This document shows, piece by piece, positions 23,767 through 33,167 of a stretch of 64,000 nt of DNA. The position numbers were made by a program, and so were the translations under genes. Origin of the DNA: an uncultured Prevotella sp. (lineage in GTDB: Bacteria > Bacteroidota > Bacteroidia > Bacteroidales > Bacteroidaceae); assembly GCA_946183415.1 (NCBI GenBank), contig CAMHAM010000006.1:42339-106338 (forward strand), given 5' to 3'. Below the pieces are notes generated by a model. The model worked only from the letters and a program-made list of their open reading frames with translations. It searched no databases and was not told the DNA's origin. How positions within the stretch are numbered: the first letter of the stretch is position 1; each line of letters begins with the position of its first letter.

Positions 23767-24206
23767 AACAGGTAAACGAGTTGATTCAAGATCCTCGGAT
23801 TCGAGAGGAGTTCGAAAGATTCTATAGCGCAAAAACGAAAGAAGAGCGTCAGGCAATCACGGAAGAGTACAAACGCTGGTTCAACAGCCTATCAGAGGAA
23901 GAGCAAAAGGCAGAAACAGCACGTCAGATAGAGAACGTGAAAGTCGTACTTGAGGGTGTCAAGGCCAACAATGAGGAATTGGATGCGCGAAGAATAAGGG
24001 AAAAGTTAGGCACAGTGCCAGAAGCCATTTCCATGAGCTACATCGCCAAGAACTATTTTGGCAAAACGAAGACATGGCTCTACCAACGTCTTAACGGGAA
24101 CAAGGTCAATGGCAAGGAAGCCCGCTTCACAGAAGAAGAGGCCCGCCAGCTCCAAGCAGCCCTTCACGACTTAGGCCAACGCCTGTCCTCCATTATCCTT
24201 ATCTGA
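23763..24206 (+). CDS. DUF5053-like domain protein
   Basis: 147 aa; C-terminal SMSYIAKNYFGKTKTWLYQRLNGNKVNGKEARFTEEEARQLQAALHDLGQRL resembles Bacteroidetes DUF5053 proteins. Confidence 0.7.
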   Translation: MKQVNELIQDPRIREEFERFYSAKTKEERQAITEEYKRWFNSLSEEEQKAETARQIENVKVVLEGVKANNEELDARRIREKLGTVPEAISMSYIAKNYFGKTKTWLYQRLNGNKVNGKEARFTEEEARQLQAALHDLGQRLSSIILI

Positions 24207-24322
24207 AGCACGACCCTTAATCCCTCACCCATATACCGCATTGCTCCACCACGGCAATGCGGTTTTTTATGGCCTTTTGCCCCACTGCCCAAAATAATAT
24301 TATTATTTTGTATCAAATACAC

Positions 24323-24354
24323 TTGCTATTTCAAAAAATAATTTGTAACTTTGC
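24323..24354 (+). promoter_or_regulatory. Putative Bacteroidetes promoter (-33 TTGC, 19 nt, -7 TAACTTTGC)
   Basis: ttgctatttcaaaaaataatttgTAACTTTGC; ATG of MNT gene at 24377. Confidence 0.65.
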
Positions 24355-24376
24355 GGCGGAAACAAAAAAGAAGGAT

Positions 24377-24700
24377 ATGCAACATCAGCAAGTTATCGAC
24401 AACATCAAGCAAGTGGCGGCACGAGTACTTCCCAAAGGCTCGACGGTCTACTTGTATGGTTCTCGTGCAAGAGGCGATTGGAACGAGAACAGCGACTGGG
24501 ACTTGCTGATTCTGCTCGATAAACCAATGCGCGACAAGAAGGACTGGGAGAATTACGCATGGCCATTCACTGAAATGGGATGGGACGTCAACGAGGACAT
24601 CAGCGCCCGCACTTTCACGAAGAACGACTGGTTCAACGGTCCCCACACCATGTTCTTTTTTAACGTAGAAGAAGATAAGGAGATACTATATGAGTCTTAA
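24377..24700 (+). CDS. Minimal nucleotidyltransferase (MNT) domain protein, putative antitoxin
   Basis: MQHQQVIDNIKQVAARVLPKGSTVYLYGSRARGDWNENSDWDLLILLDKP: GSxxRG...DxD motif. Track ORF start moved downstream because a promoter lies between. Confidence 0.85.
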   Translation: MQHQQVIDNIKQVAARVLPKGSTVYLYGSRARGDWNENSDWDLLILLDKPMRDKKDWENYAWPFTEMGWDVNEDISARTFTKNDWFNGPHTMFFFNVEEDKEILYES

Positions 24701-25094
24701 AGAAGCAGATCGCCGCGTCATGGTGACGCTGGAGTTGGAGAAGTCCGCCAAGACCTTGGCACAGATGGAGCTCCAACTCGAGAATGAAGTTTGGGAGTTG
24801 GTGGCCAACCGCCTCTACTACGCCCTATTCCATGCAGTGAGCGCCTTGCTCATCAACGACCGCCACGAGGTGGGCACGCATAGGGGAGCCGTCGGTGCAT
24901 TCTCGCTGTACTACGTGAAGACTGGTATCTTCACCCCCGCCGAGGGCCGCATGTACTCGCAGCTGCAACATCTGCGCGAGGATGGCGAATACAACTGCGC
25001 CATCGATGTAGTAAAGGAGGACGTGGAAGAGTTCATTGCCCCCACCCGTCAGCTAATCGAGAAAATCAAGCAGTACATTGCAGACTGTAATTAA
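24690..25094 (+). CDS. HEPN domain protein, putative RNase toxin partner of the MNT protein
   Basis: 134 aa; NRLYYALFHAVSALL carries the R-X6-H HEPN motif; overlaps MNT gene by 11 nt. Confidence 0.85.
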   Translation: MSLKEADRRVMVTLELEKSAKTLAQMELQLENEVWELVANRLYYALFHAVSALLINDRHEVGTHRGAVGAFSLYYVKTGIFTPAEGRMYSQLQHLREDGEYNCAIDVVKEDVEEFIAPTRQLIEKIKQYIADCN

Positions 25095-25151
25095 GAAAGA
25101 TTGTAGCATTTTAAAATCACCCGATAACAACAACAAAAAAAAGATAGTCTT

Positions 25152-28100
25152 ATGAAACATTATTTACTCAACCACCAACCACAGAAGGGACTCCAGGCTG
25201 CCTGCGCACAGCAGGGCCAAGCCCCAGCGTGCAACGCAAGAGGGAAAGGCCGCACATCCGCCTCCCCCAAGACCTTAACCAAAATCATTTTGGTTCTCTT
25301 AACGACGATCCTCCTGCCCAGCGCGGCGTGGGGACAGGCATCTATAACTGTAGCTAATAACGAGCCTACAGGAGGGACAATTACAGGCTCTGGCATCACT
25401 GGATCTGTCGCCTACGACGATGATAGCAACAAGTTAATACTAGAAGATGCTAAAATTACGGGGGCAATCCAATGGAATAAGGATGCGAAACTTACTATTA
25501 TCCTTAGGGGCGATAATACTCTTGGTGATGGAACTAATTATGCAATAAATTCTGCAAATGCGGTTGATCTTGAATTCAAGAGAGGATCTGCTGATGGTGG
25601 TACTACTCTCAAAATAATCTCTGGTACTACTGGTACCATTTCCGGATTCAATTCCAATTTTATAAATTCGGAAATGTACACAATAGGTAGTAATACTGCT
25701 GGTTATGTTATTACTACTAAGGCATACGAATTGGTTGTAGGAGATACTCGTGTTCAATACTACGACAGTGAAGCTCCAGGATATTATAGTGATGTTTGGG
25801 GTGATGGAAAAGTATCTTTCACAGCTGCAAGTGGGACAAATCCAGCTATACTGACGCTGAAGAATGCCACTTTAGGCTCTTATGAAAGCAACTGCCAGAT
25901 TATCAGTTACCTTGATAATTTGACAATCAATCTCGAAGGAACCAATACCATTCATGGTGGCATATCTTTAGTTGAGAATGCAGAAGGAACATTAAATTTC
26001 ACTGGTTCAAGTGGCAGTTCGCTAACAATAAACAATGTCCGAAATGGAGGTTATTCCGGAACTGCCATCAACCGTTTCACTAGTGTAGACTTCGGCAGTT
26101 TCAATCTTTCATCAAGTTCTGCTCCTGGGGTTTATTACAAGACAGATAAGGATGATCCTAATTCTTATCAGCTATGGACTAACCATATTGGAGGAGGGGG
26201 GTATTCCGTGTCAAATGTAACTCTTACTACCCAAACATTATACAATCTTTGGGTCGGTAATAGAAAAGAAGGGACATCAACTCAAATCTATACCCAGGTA
26301 ACAGCAGACAACAAGTCGGACATTCTTGGTGACAGCAAAATTAGCTTTGATGGTAGTCAGACATTGACACTTAGCGGAGCAGAACTTACAGGAAGCATCA
26401 TTAGTGGATTAAATGCGCTCACCATTATTGTGGATGAAGTAAACACAATCAACACTTCCTATGATTCCCTCACCTGTATCAGAAATATTGCACCAGGAGC
26501 GAGTCTAACCCTTCAAAAATCAACTAATGGGACACCGTCCTTATCACTGACAGGTGGTAATGTTATTGGGAATTTCAGCACTATCAATTATGCTGAAGGC
26601 GGTCTATACTTACATGCATATTCCGGGAGCGATCCTGCCCCAGATGCATATTTTTCTTATGAAGGACTTGTGGGAGGAGCTACAAAAGCAGAATTCACGA
26701 CGGAAAGTTTGGACTACATATTAAAAATTGGAGATACATCAATAAACAAATCTGTCACTATTAACAGTGAAGACTACGAGAATGATGCCATTATTGCTGG
26801 TTCCATAACATTTTCCATTGATGAGAACAACAACGGAATCCTAACATTGGACAACGTAATGCTATCAAATGATGTAAATGATGTAAACAAAAAAACACAT
26901 AAAATACTTAGTTACCTGCCAAATCTAACTATAAACATCAAAGGTACTTGCGAAATAGGGAAAGTAATTAGTACGTATTCAAATGCTACGCTAACTCTTG
27001 GGTTAGCAGAAGGCGCAGATGATTATTCCAAACTGACGACCCAAATAGGAAACAAAAAACCATTCTGGGAAGGATTTGCTGGTACTCCGACTTTTAATGA
27101 CAATCTATGTTTTTTGCCCAATGATGATGGCGAGCATGTTGAGAAGTTGCCTGCTCCGCAACTTAGAATTGATGACGATGAATTGAAGATCAATCTAACT
27201 GGTTCCAATTTGGATCAAATGCACGTATTCTATAGTGTTGACTTTGTAGAAGGCAACGATGTAGAATTAAAGGAGTACAATAGTGTTAGTCCCGAGACCA
27301 TTGACAAGCCCTGCACAGTTACTGCATATACAGAGTTTGAAGATGTGTTTGGTGTTAAGAGGCAAAGTGAAACCGTTACAGGAAAATACTTTGGTATAGC
27401 AGACAAAACAATCATCCTCAACAATGACACCAAAGGTTCTGAGTTAAAAATAGACGATCTGGAAATTATTCCTGCTGTCGCAGAAGGTGACGGTGTCACA
27501 TTCAATATCGCCGGGAGTGAAAATACAGATGTTATCCAACTGTCCGGAACGAATTATCAGGTTAAAGGTTTGGGAACGACGACGATGAGTGTCAATCTTT
27601 TAATTAATGACGCACCATTTAAGATACTGAACGAAGTTGCTACTGGCAACGTTACAGTGGTGCCGCCTGCTCCTACTATCGTTAAGGACACAGAAAAAGA
27701 CTACCTAACCACTGATCGCATCACGATTACACAAGAAGCTATTGACGGTTTTGAGACAACTATATCATACACATGGGATGAGGCGACAGCTGAATCACCT
27801 GTTTGGAATACTTATCCTGAAGGCGGAGTTCCTGCTCAAACTGGAACTTTAAGGGCAAGAGTGGAATACACGACTGGCAAGGTTGAGAGCGCAGAGGCTA
27901 CAGAGAACTTCGCGGTGAAAATTGACCTTGCAACTGCCTTCGTTGCTGGCCTCGAGAACGAATCGTATACAGGCTCTGCTATTGTTCCAACATTCACACT
28001 GAAGGAATCAGAAAACGCCACGACAGAGATTGGTAGTGCAAACTATGATCTCAGTTATGAGAAGAAGGATGAAACGTCTGGCGATTTTTCCACAATTGAA

Positions 28101-29516
28101 TCCATTATTGAAGTAGGCACTTACAAGATTACGGCTACCGGCAAGGGAGACACTTATGGCGGTAGTCTTATCATCTCAGATGAATTTAAAGTCATTCAGG
28201 CTGAAAACGCTATTACCAAAGAACCTGTTTCTGTTGAGTATCCTAAGTACACAGGCGAATTGATGGATCTGATAGTAGCAGGTGAAGCAACTTTCGGAGA
28301 CATCGAATACAAGATTGGCGAAGACGGCACATACAGCACAGACATTCCTCAGGCATCTGCAGTTGGGAACTATACCATATACTATAAGGTAGAGGGAACA
28401 GAGAACTATTCGGGATGCGAGGAGCAATCACTAACAGTGAGCATTGACAAGGGAAGTTTTGTGGATGATCTGAAGATTACCATTGAAGGATGGACATACG
28501 GTAACGAACCTAACGAACCTGTATTAACAGGCAAATTAGGCGAAGGAGCAGTAACTTGGACATACAAGTACCCCAATTCAGAGAACTTTGTTGAGGAAGC
28601 ACCTACTGCTACAAGCCCTGCTGGGAACTATGCGGTTCAGGCTATCGTAGCAGAGACTGATAATTACTATGCAGGATCAACAGAGGCAGAATTCACCATC
28701 GAGCAGGCCACGATTGACGGCATCACTTTGGAGCAGACGGAGCTGACCTTCAATGGAAGCGAACAGACAGTAACGGTCACCAAGGTAATGGCTGGGACGA
28801 TCGAGGTAGCGGCTGACTATTACGAGATTAGCGGCAATACGGGCACAGAGGCTGGAAACTATACGCTCACCGTTACGGCAAAGTTGAAGAATAGCGATGG
28901 CAGCAACTTCAAGAACAACTTCAAGGGCAGTGCAGAAAAAGCATGGAAGATCAACCACCGCACTATTCCCGCAGAGGTGATTGCAGAGAAGTTTACGAGC
29001 GAGGGGCAGACTTATGCCACATTCTATTATGCATCGGAGAGTTTCTTGGCTCCACAGGGCATCGTGGCATACATCATCACAGGAGTCAGCGGGAACTCTG
29101 TTACCGTCAAGGCTGTCAGCTATATCAAAGCTGGCACACCAGTCTTGCTGCAAAAGACTTCTACCAGCACGGAGACAGAAGAGACAACTGATGGCATCTT
29201 TGCAACGAACATCCTGAAATATGCAGAGCGTGATCTGACGGCAGACGGGGGGCAGTACGTGCTCTATAAGAATGAGTTCGTGAAGGCCACAGGAAGCATC
29301 ACATCGGGCAAGTGCTATCTCGAACCGACGGGCACTTTCTTTGCCGGCACTCGCGGATTCTCCATCGCCGGAGGAGCAGAAGGGACTACAGCCATCTCCG
29401 ACGCTGTAGTCGACAGCGACCACAGCGAATGGTTCGATCTGCAAGGCCGCAAGATAGAGAAGCCCTCGAAGAAGGGGCTCTACATCAGAGACGGGAAAAA
29501 GATTGTTGTTAAATAA
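25152..29516 (+). CDS. Large secreted adhesin-like protein with repeat modules and C-terminal sorting-like tail
   Basis: 1454 aa; hydrophobic leader KIILVLLTTILLPSAAWGQ; repeated 'LxVGdtxv...DILGDSKISFDGSQTLTLSGA...LTIIVDEVNTI' units; MBG/Ig-like segments (YTGSAIVPTFTLKESEN, YTGELMDLIVAGEA); tail WFDLQGRKIEKPSKKGLYIRDGKKIVVK. Confidence 0.75.
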   Translation: MKHYLLNHQPQKGLQAACAQQGQAPACNARGKGRTSASPKTLTKIILVLLTTILLPSAAWGQASITVANNEPTGGTITGSGITGSVAYDDDSNKLILEDAKITGAIQWNKDAKLTIILRGDNTLGDGTNYAINSANAVDLEFKRGSADGGTTLKIISGTTGTISGFNSNFINSEMYTIGSNTAGYVITTKAYELVVGDTRVQYYDSEAPGYYSDVWGDGKVSFTAASGTNPAILTLKNATLGSYESNCQIISYLDNLTINLEGTNTIHGGISLVENAEGTLNFTGSSGSSLTINNVRNGGYSGTAINRFTSVDFGSFNLSSSSAPGVYYKTDKDDPNSYQLWTNHIGGGGYSVSNVTLTTQTLYNLWVGNRKEGTSTQIYTQVTADNKSDILGDSKISFDGSQTLTLSGAELTGSIISGLNALTIIVDEVNTINTSYDSLTCIRNIAPGASLTLQKSTNGTPSLSLTGGNVIGNFSTINYAEGGLYLHAYSGSDPAPDAYFSYEGLVGGATKAEFTTESLDYILKIGDTSINKSVTINSEDYENDAIIAGSITFSIDENNNGILTLDNVMLSNDVNDVNKKTHKILSYLPNLTINIKGTCEIGKVISTYSNATLTLGLAEGADDYSKLTTQIGNKKPFWEGFAGTPTFNDNLCFLPNDDGEHVEKLPAPQLRIDDDELKINLTGSNLDQMHVFYSVDFVEGNDVELKEYNSVSPETIDKPCTVTAYTEFEDVFGVKRQSETVTGKYFGIADKTIILNNDTKGSELKIDDLEIIPAVAEGDGVTFNIAGSENTDVIQLSGTNYQVKGLGTTTMSVNLLINDAPFKILNEVATGNVTVVPPAPTIVKDTEKDYLTTDRITITQEAIDGFETTISYTWDEATAESPVWNTYPEGGVPAQTGTLRARVEYTTGKVESAEATENFAVKIDLATAFVAGLENESYTGSAIVPTFTLKESENATTEIGSANYDLSYEKKDETSGDFSTIESIIEVGTYKITATGKGDTYGGSLIISDEFKVIQAENAITKEPVSVEYPKYTGELMDLIVAGEATFGDIEYKIGEDGTYSTDIPQASAVGNYTIYYKVEGTENYSGCEEQSLTVSIDKGSFVDDLKITIEGWTYGNEPNEPVLTGKLGEGAVTWTYKYPNSENFVEEAPTATSPAGNYAVQAIVAETDNYYAGSTEAEFTIEQATIDGITLEQTELTFNGSEQTVTVTKVMAGTIEVAADYYEISGNTGTEAGNYTLTVTAKLKNSDGSNFKNNFKGSAEKAWKINHRTIPAEVIAEKFTSEGQTYATFYYASESFLAPQGIVAYIITGVSGNSVTVKAVSYIKAGTPVLLQKTSTSTETEETTDGIFATNILKYAERDLTADGGQYVLYKNEFVKATGSITSGKCYLEPTGTFFAGTRGFSIAGGAEGTTAISDAVVDSDHSEWFDLQGRKIEKPSKKGLYIRDGKKIVVK

Positions 29517-29536
29517 CTAATAAAGGAATACAAGAT

Positions 29537-32500
29537 ATGAAACAGATAACCAGATATTCAATAGCCATCGCAACCCTGCTCCTGATGTCAATGGGAGCAT
29601 GGGCAGCCGGAGGATTCACCGTCAACTACCAGCTCGACGGAGAGAGCACAACAGCCACCGTAGGTGAAGTGACATATAGCAACGGCACTATCACCGTGAC
29701 GCCTGCCGACGGCTATTACCTGACAGCAGAAGACTTGAAGGTGATCAAGACCATCGACGGACAATACGGGCAGACTCGAACTGACCCCAGCATTGATGCC
29801 ACCGTAGCCATCACAGCAACGGACGCCAATGCTGATCCCAGCGGTGTGACGACTTACACTTTTACCGTCACCGACGAAAAATACGACTACGAGATTACGG
29901 CGAACTTCCATTCGAGGAAGGATGTGGCAGAGGCCTTGATAGCTCTGCCTGAGGATGCAGTTTTCGTGTATTCGGGTGAAGCCATTAAGCCGGCTGTCTC
30001 CGTGACCTATGCAGGAGAAGCCATGACTGCCGACAAGGACTACACCGTAGAATATGCCAACAACATCAATGTAGGCTCTGGGGATATCACAATTACTGGT
30101 ATCGGCATATATACGGGCACGAAGACTGTGAACTTCGACATCAATCAGGCAAGCGTCGCCATCAGGTTTGAAAGTGCTGATGGTAGCGAAGCCAAAGAAC
30201 TGTCCTCTGTCTACGGCACTGCGTTTACGGAGCCTATACTGAAGCTAGACCCAGCAGGTGCCATCGAGGTGAAGTACTCAGTGGATAATGAGGAAATAGC
30301 AACCGTCGATGCCGCAACAGGAAAACTGACCATCCTGAAGACGGGAACTGTAGTGATAACAGCTGCAGCTAAAGAAGACTATACGAATAAGGAAGGATCG
30401 AACTATAATGCTAATCCTACTAATACGAAAGCATCGTACAGTCTGACCATCACTACGGCTACGCCCACGCTGAAGTTCTCAGCAGAGACAGCCACAGCCA
30501 CAATGGGAACAACATTCGTGGCTCCAACACTGACTGTTACACCTGAGGGACTGGCGCCCATCGAGTATGAGTCAACGAATACTGAAGTTGCCACTGTGGA
30601 CAAGAACACGGGAGTTGTTACGTTAGTAGGAAAAGGTGAAGCCACAATTAAGGCAGTATTCCCTGGCAACGAGAATTACGAGACCGCTTTGGCTAGCTAT
30701 ATCCTCACCGTCAGCAAGGCTACTGCCACACTGAAGTTCTCAGCAGAGACGGCTACGGCCATAATGGGTGCCGAGTTCGCGGCTCCGACACTGACTGTTA
30801 CACCTGAAGGATTGCAGGACGTGAAGTATTCATCCTCGAACACCAACGTGGCAACTGTCAATGAGACCACAGGTGCCGTGACACTCGTGGGCGCTGGTGA
30901 GGCCGTCATCAAGGCTTCATTCGCTGGTACTACAGTCTATGAGGCTGCTGAAGCCAGCTATAAGCTCACCGTCAGCAACGCCACGATGAATGTCACAGCT
31001 ACAGGATATGAGGGGAACTACGACGGGAAGGCACACGGCATCACCGTAAAGGCTCCGGAGGGGGCTACCGTGAAGTACGGCACCGAGGAGGGAAAGTACG
31101 ACCTCACGGAGAGTCCGGCATACACAGACGCAGGCACATATACCGTCTACTATCAGGTGACGAAGGAAAACACTGAGACCGTTACAGGAAGTGCAAAGGT
31201 AACCATTACCAAGGGTTCTGCCACGCTGAAGTTCTCAGCAGAGACAGCCACAGCCACAATGGGAACAACATTCGTGGCTCCAACACTGACTGTTACACCT
31301 GAAGGATTGCAGGACGTGAAGTATTCATCTTCGAACACCAACGTGGCAACTGTCAATGAGACTACAGGCGCCGTGACACTCGTGGGCGCTGGTGAGGCCG
31401 TCATCAAGGCTTCATTCGCTGGTACTACAGTCTATGAGGCTGCTGAAGCCAGCTACGTGCTCACCGTAAGCAAGGCCAAGACGGAGCTAAAGTTCTCATC
31501 AGCAACGGCTACGGCTACGATGAATGCAGAGTTTGAGGCACCGATATTGACGAAATCGCCTGAGAATCTGGAGGGCGTGGAGTTCACTTCGTCGAACGAG
31601 GCTGCTGCCACCGTGGATAAGACCACGGGAGCAGTGACCCTCGTGGGCGCTGGCGAGACCACCATCAAGGCTGCGTTTACAGGATCAACTGTCTACGAGG
31701 CTTCTGAAGCCAGCTATACCCTCACCGTAAACCGCGCTGCGGGCGAGGGCTATCTGCTCTGGGTGAATGACACTCAGGTGACATCGGATAATGCAGAGGA
31801 CGTACTCGGACATAAAACTGACTCCAGCAAACCGTACTATATTTATAATAAGGACAAGAAACAGCTCTATATGGACAACGACCAGACGAGGACCACTGTC
31901 ATTGAGAGCCGTATGCCAGAACTGACTGTATACATAAAGGATGCAAACAAGATCAAGCGAATCTTCTTCAACAACACCGGCGATGCCTCTAACAAAGGCA
32001 ATCTGACATTCACCACGAACGGAAACTTCCCAGGCAAACTTATCATAGCCAACCCGACAAAGGGCCATAGTGCCATTAAAGGATTCTCGAATATCAGCTA
32101 TAACTGGGATCTGACGGCCATTGAACCTGATGGGTCATACTACGACACGACGACTCTCGAGATGAAATATAAGAAAGAGACGGATGCCATTGTCATTGCC
32201 GACACAATAACCATCGGCGAGGCGATTGTACCAATTACAGAAAAGAGAGCCATCACCTTCGAGGAAAGTCAACTCGTTGAGAAAGATGAGGACGGTAAAG
32301 TGAAGAAAGATGAAAGCGGTAATCCCATAAAAGCAAACCTGTCGAACTACAGCTACGCCCCATCGTCGACAACAGGAGAACCGGAAAAGAACGTGATTCA
32401 TATTAGCTTGAATTCTGCAAATATTGGTAATGACGCTGGCGGTTTCGATATTGAAAACGGCGTTGGCGGTATTTATATTGAAGACACCATGACCGATGAA

Positions 32501-33103
32501 AAGGCTGGTCAAGTGGCCCAAGATGTAAATGATAATAAGATGGTACCTGGTGGTACTTTATACGCCGAGAGTTACGACGGTTTCACCTTCAAGCTAATCG
32601 CAGGTTCGGGTACCATTGAGATTGACGAAATTGTGGAAAACGACCATGAGTTCCACCTGATCATCGGTACAAACAAGCCCATCACGCTCAATGGAAATAA
32701 TTCAATAATCCGGCCATACGATGGCAAAAGTGTACGCGTACAGGCAGAAATCGCATTCAATGTGGGAGCACCTACTTACTGTTTCCTCTATATGGTGAAG
32801 AAGACTGCCAGCACACGTCTGGGTAAGCGCGACAAGGCTCATGGCAAGTTGGTCTCTGTACAAGTGAGATCGACAACTGTCATTCCTACCGAACCACCTT
32901 CTGAGGCTACGGGCGGCGTCATCCCCAAATCTGATGATCCCGAGCCTGAAACTGACCCAACACCTCCTACTGGCATCACCTTCGTCAACAGTGACAAGAT
33001 GGCTGTGAAGAGCGGATGGTATACGATCGATGGCCAGAAGATTGCAGAGCCGACACAGAGAGGTCTCTACATCAAGGATGGAAAGAAGGTGGTCATTAAG
33101 TAG
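29537..33103 (+). CDS. Large secreted protein with Big_2-like Ig repeats and C-terminal sorting-like tail
   Basis: 1188 aa; signal peptide; four copies of 'xTLKFSAETATATM...TLTVTPEGL...SSSNxxVATV...TGAVTLVGAGEAVIKAxFxGxxxYEAAEASYxLTVSKA'; tail WYTIDGQKIAEPTQRGLYIKDGKKVVIK. Confidence 0.8.
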   Translation: MKQITRYSIAIATLLLMSMGAWAAGGFTVNYQLDGESTTATVGEVTYSNGTITVTPADGYYLTAEDLKVIKTIDGQYGQTRTDPSIDATVAITATDANADPSGVTTYTFTVTDEKYDYEITANFHSRKDVAEALIALPEDAVFVYSGEAIKPAVSVTYAGEAMTADKDYTVEYANNINVGSGDITITGIGIYTGTKTVNFDINQASVAIRFESADGSEAKELSSVYGTAFTEPILKLDPAGAIEVKYSVDNEEIATVDAATGKLTILKTGTVVITAAAKEDYTNKEGSNYNANPTNTKASYSLTITTATPTLKFSAETATATMGTTFVAPTLTVTPEGLAPIEYESTNTEVATVDKNTGVVTLVGKGEATIKAVFPGNENYETALASYILTVSKATATLKFSAETATAIMGAEFAAPTLTVTPEGLQDVKYSSSNTNVATVNETTGAVTLVGAGEAVIKASFAGTTVYEAAEASYKLTVSNATMNVTATGYEGNYDGKAHGITVKAPEGATVKYGTEEGKYDLTESPAYTDAGTYTVYYQVTKENTETVTGSAKVTITKGSATLKFSAETATATMGTTFVAPTLTVTPEGLQDVKYSSSNTNVATVNETTGAVTLVGAGEAVIKASFAGTTVYEAAEASYVLTVSKAKTELKFSSATATATMNAEFEAPILTKSPENLEGVEFTSSNEAAATVDKTTGAVTLVGAGETTIKAAFTGSTVYEASEASYTLTVNRAAGEGYLLWVNDTQVTSDNAEDVLGHKTDSSKPYYIYNKDKKQLYMDNDQTRTTVIESRMPELTVYIKDANKIKRIFFNNTGDASNKGNLTFTTNGNFPGKLIIANPTKGHSAIKGFSNISYNWDLTAIEPDGSYYDTTTLEMKYKKETDAIVIADTITIGEAIVPITEKRAITFEESQLVEKDEDGKVKKDESGNPIKANLSNYSYAPSSTTGEPEKNVIHISLNSANIGNDAGGFDIENGVGGIYIEDTMTDEKAGQVAQDVNDNKMVPGGTLYAESYDGFTFKLIAGSGTIEIDEIVENDHEFHLIIGTNKPITLNGNNSIIRPYDGKSVRVQAEIAFNVGAPTYCFLYMVKKTASTRLGKRDKAHGKLVSVQVRSTTVIPTEPPSEATGGVIPKSDDPEPETDPTPPTGITFVNSDKMAVKSGWYTIDGQKIAEPTQRGLYIKDGKKVVIK
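30465..31737 (+). repeat. Four tandem-like Big_2 module repeats within the CDS at 29537-33103
   Basis: Modules at about 30465-30719, 30720-30981, 31216-31476 and 31477-31737; a different MBG-like module lies at about 30982-31215. Confidence 0.85.
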
Positions 33104-33130
33104 TTTAGAGTTTAAAGTTTAGAGTTTAAA
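33103..33130. repeat. 7-bp-period array GTTTAGA/GTTTAAA x4 starting at the stop codon
   Basis: gtttaga gtttaaa gtttaga gtttaaa; first G is the last base of the TAG stop. Confidence 0.85.
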
Positions 33131-33132
33131 GA

Positions 33133-33163
33133 TAAAAAATGGCTCCCGTGGGAGCCATTTTTT
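33133..33163. terminator. Bidirectional terminator between convergent genes
   Basis: taaaaaatggctcccgtgggagccatttttta: stem with A-tract on one side and T-tract on the other. Confidence 0.85.
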
Positions 33164-33167
33164 ATTT

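Noticed and set aside
28677-29444. 255-aa minus-strand ORF
   Set aside because: Antisense to the large secreted protein gene at 25152-29516.
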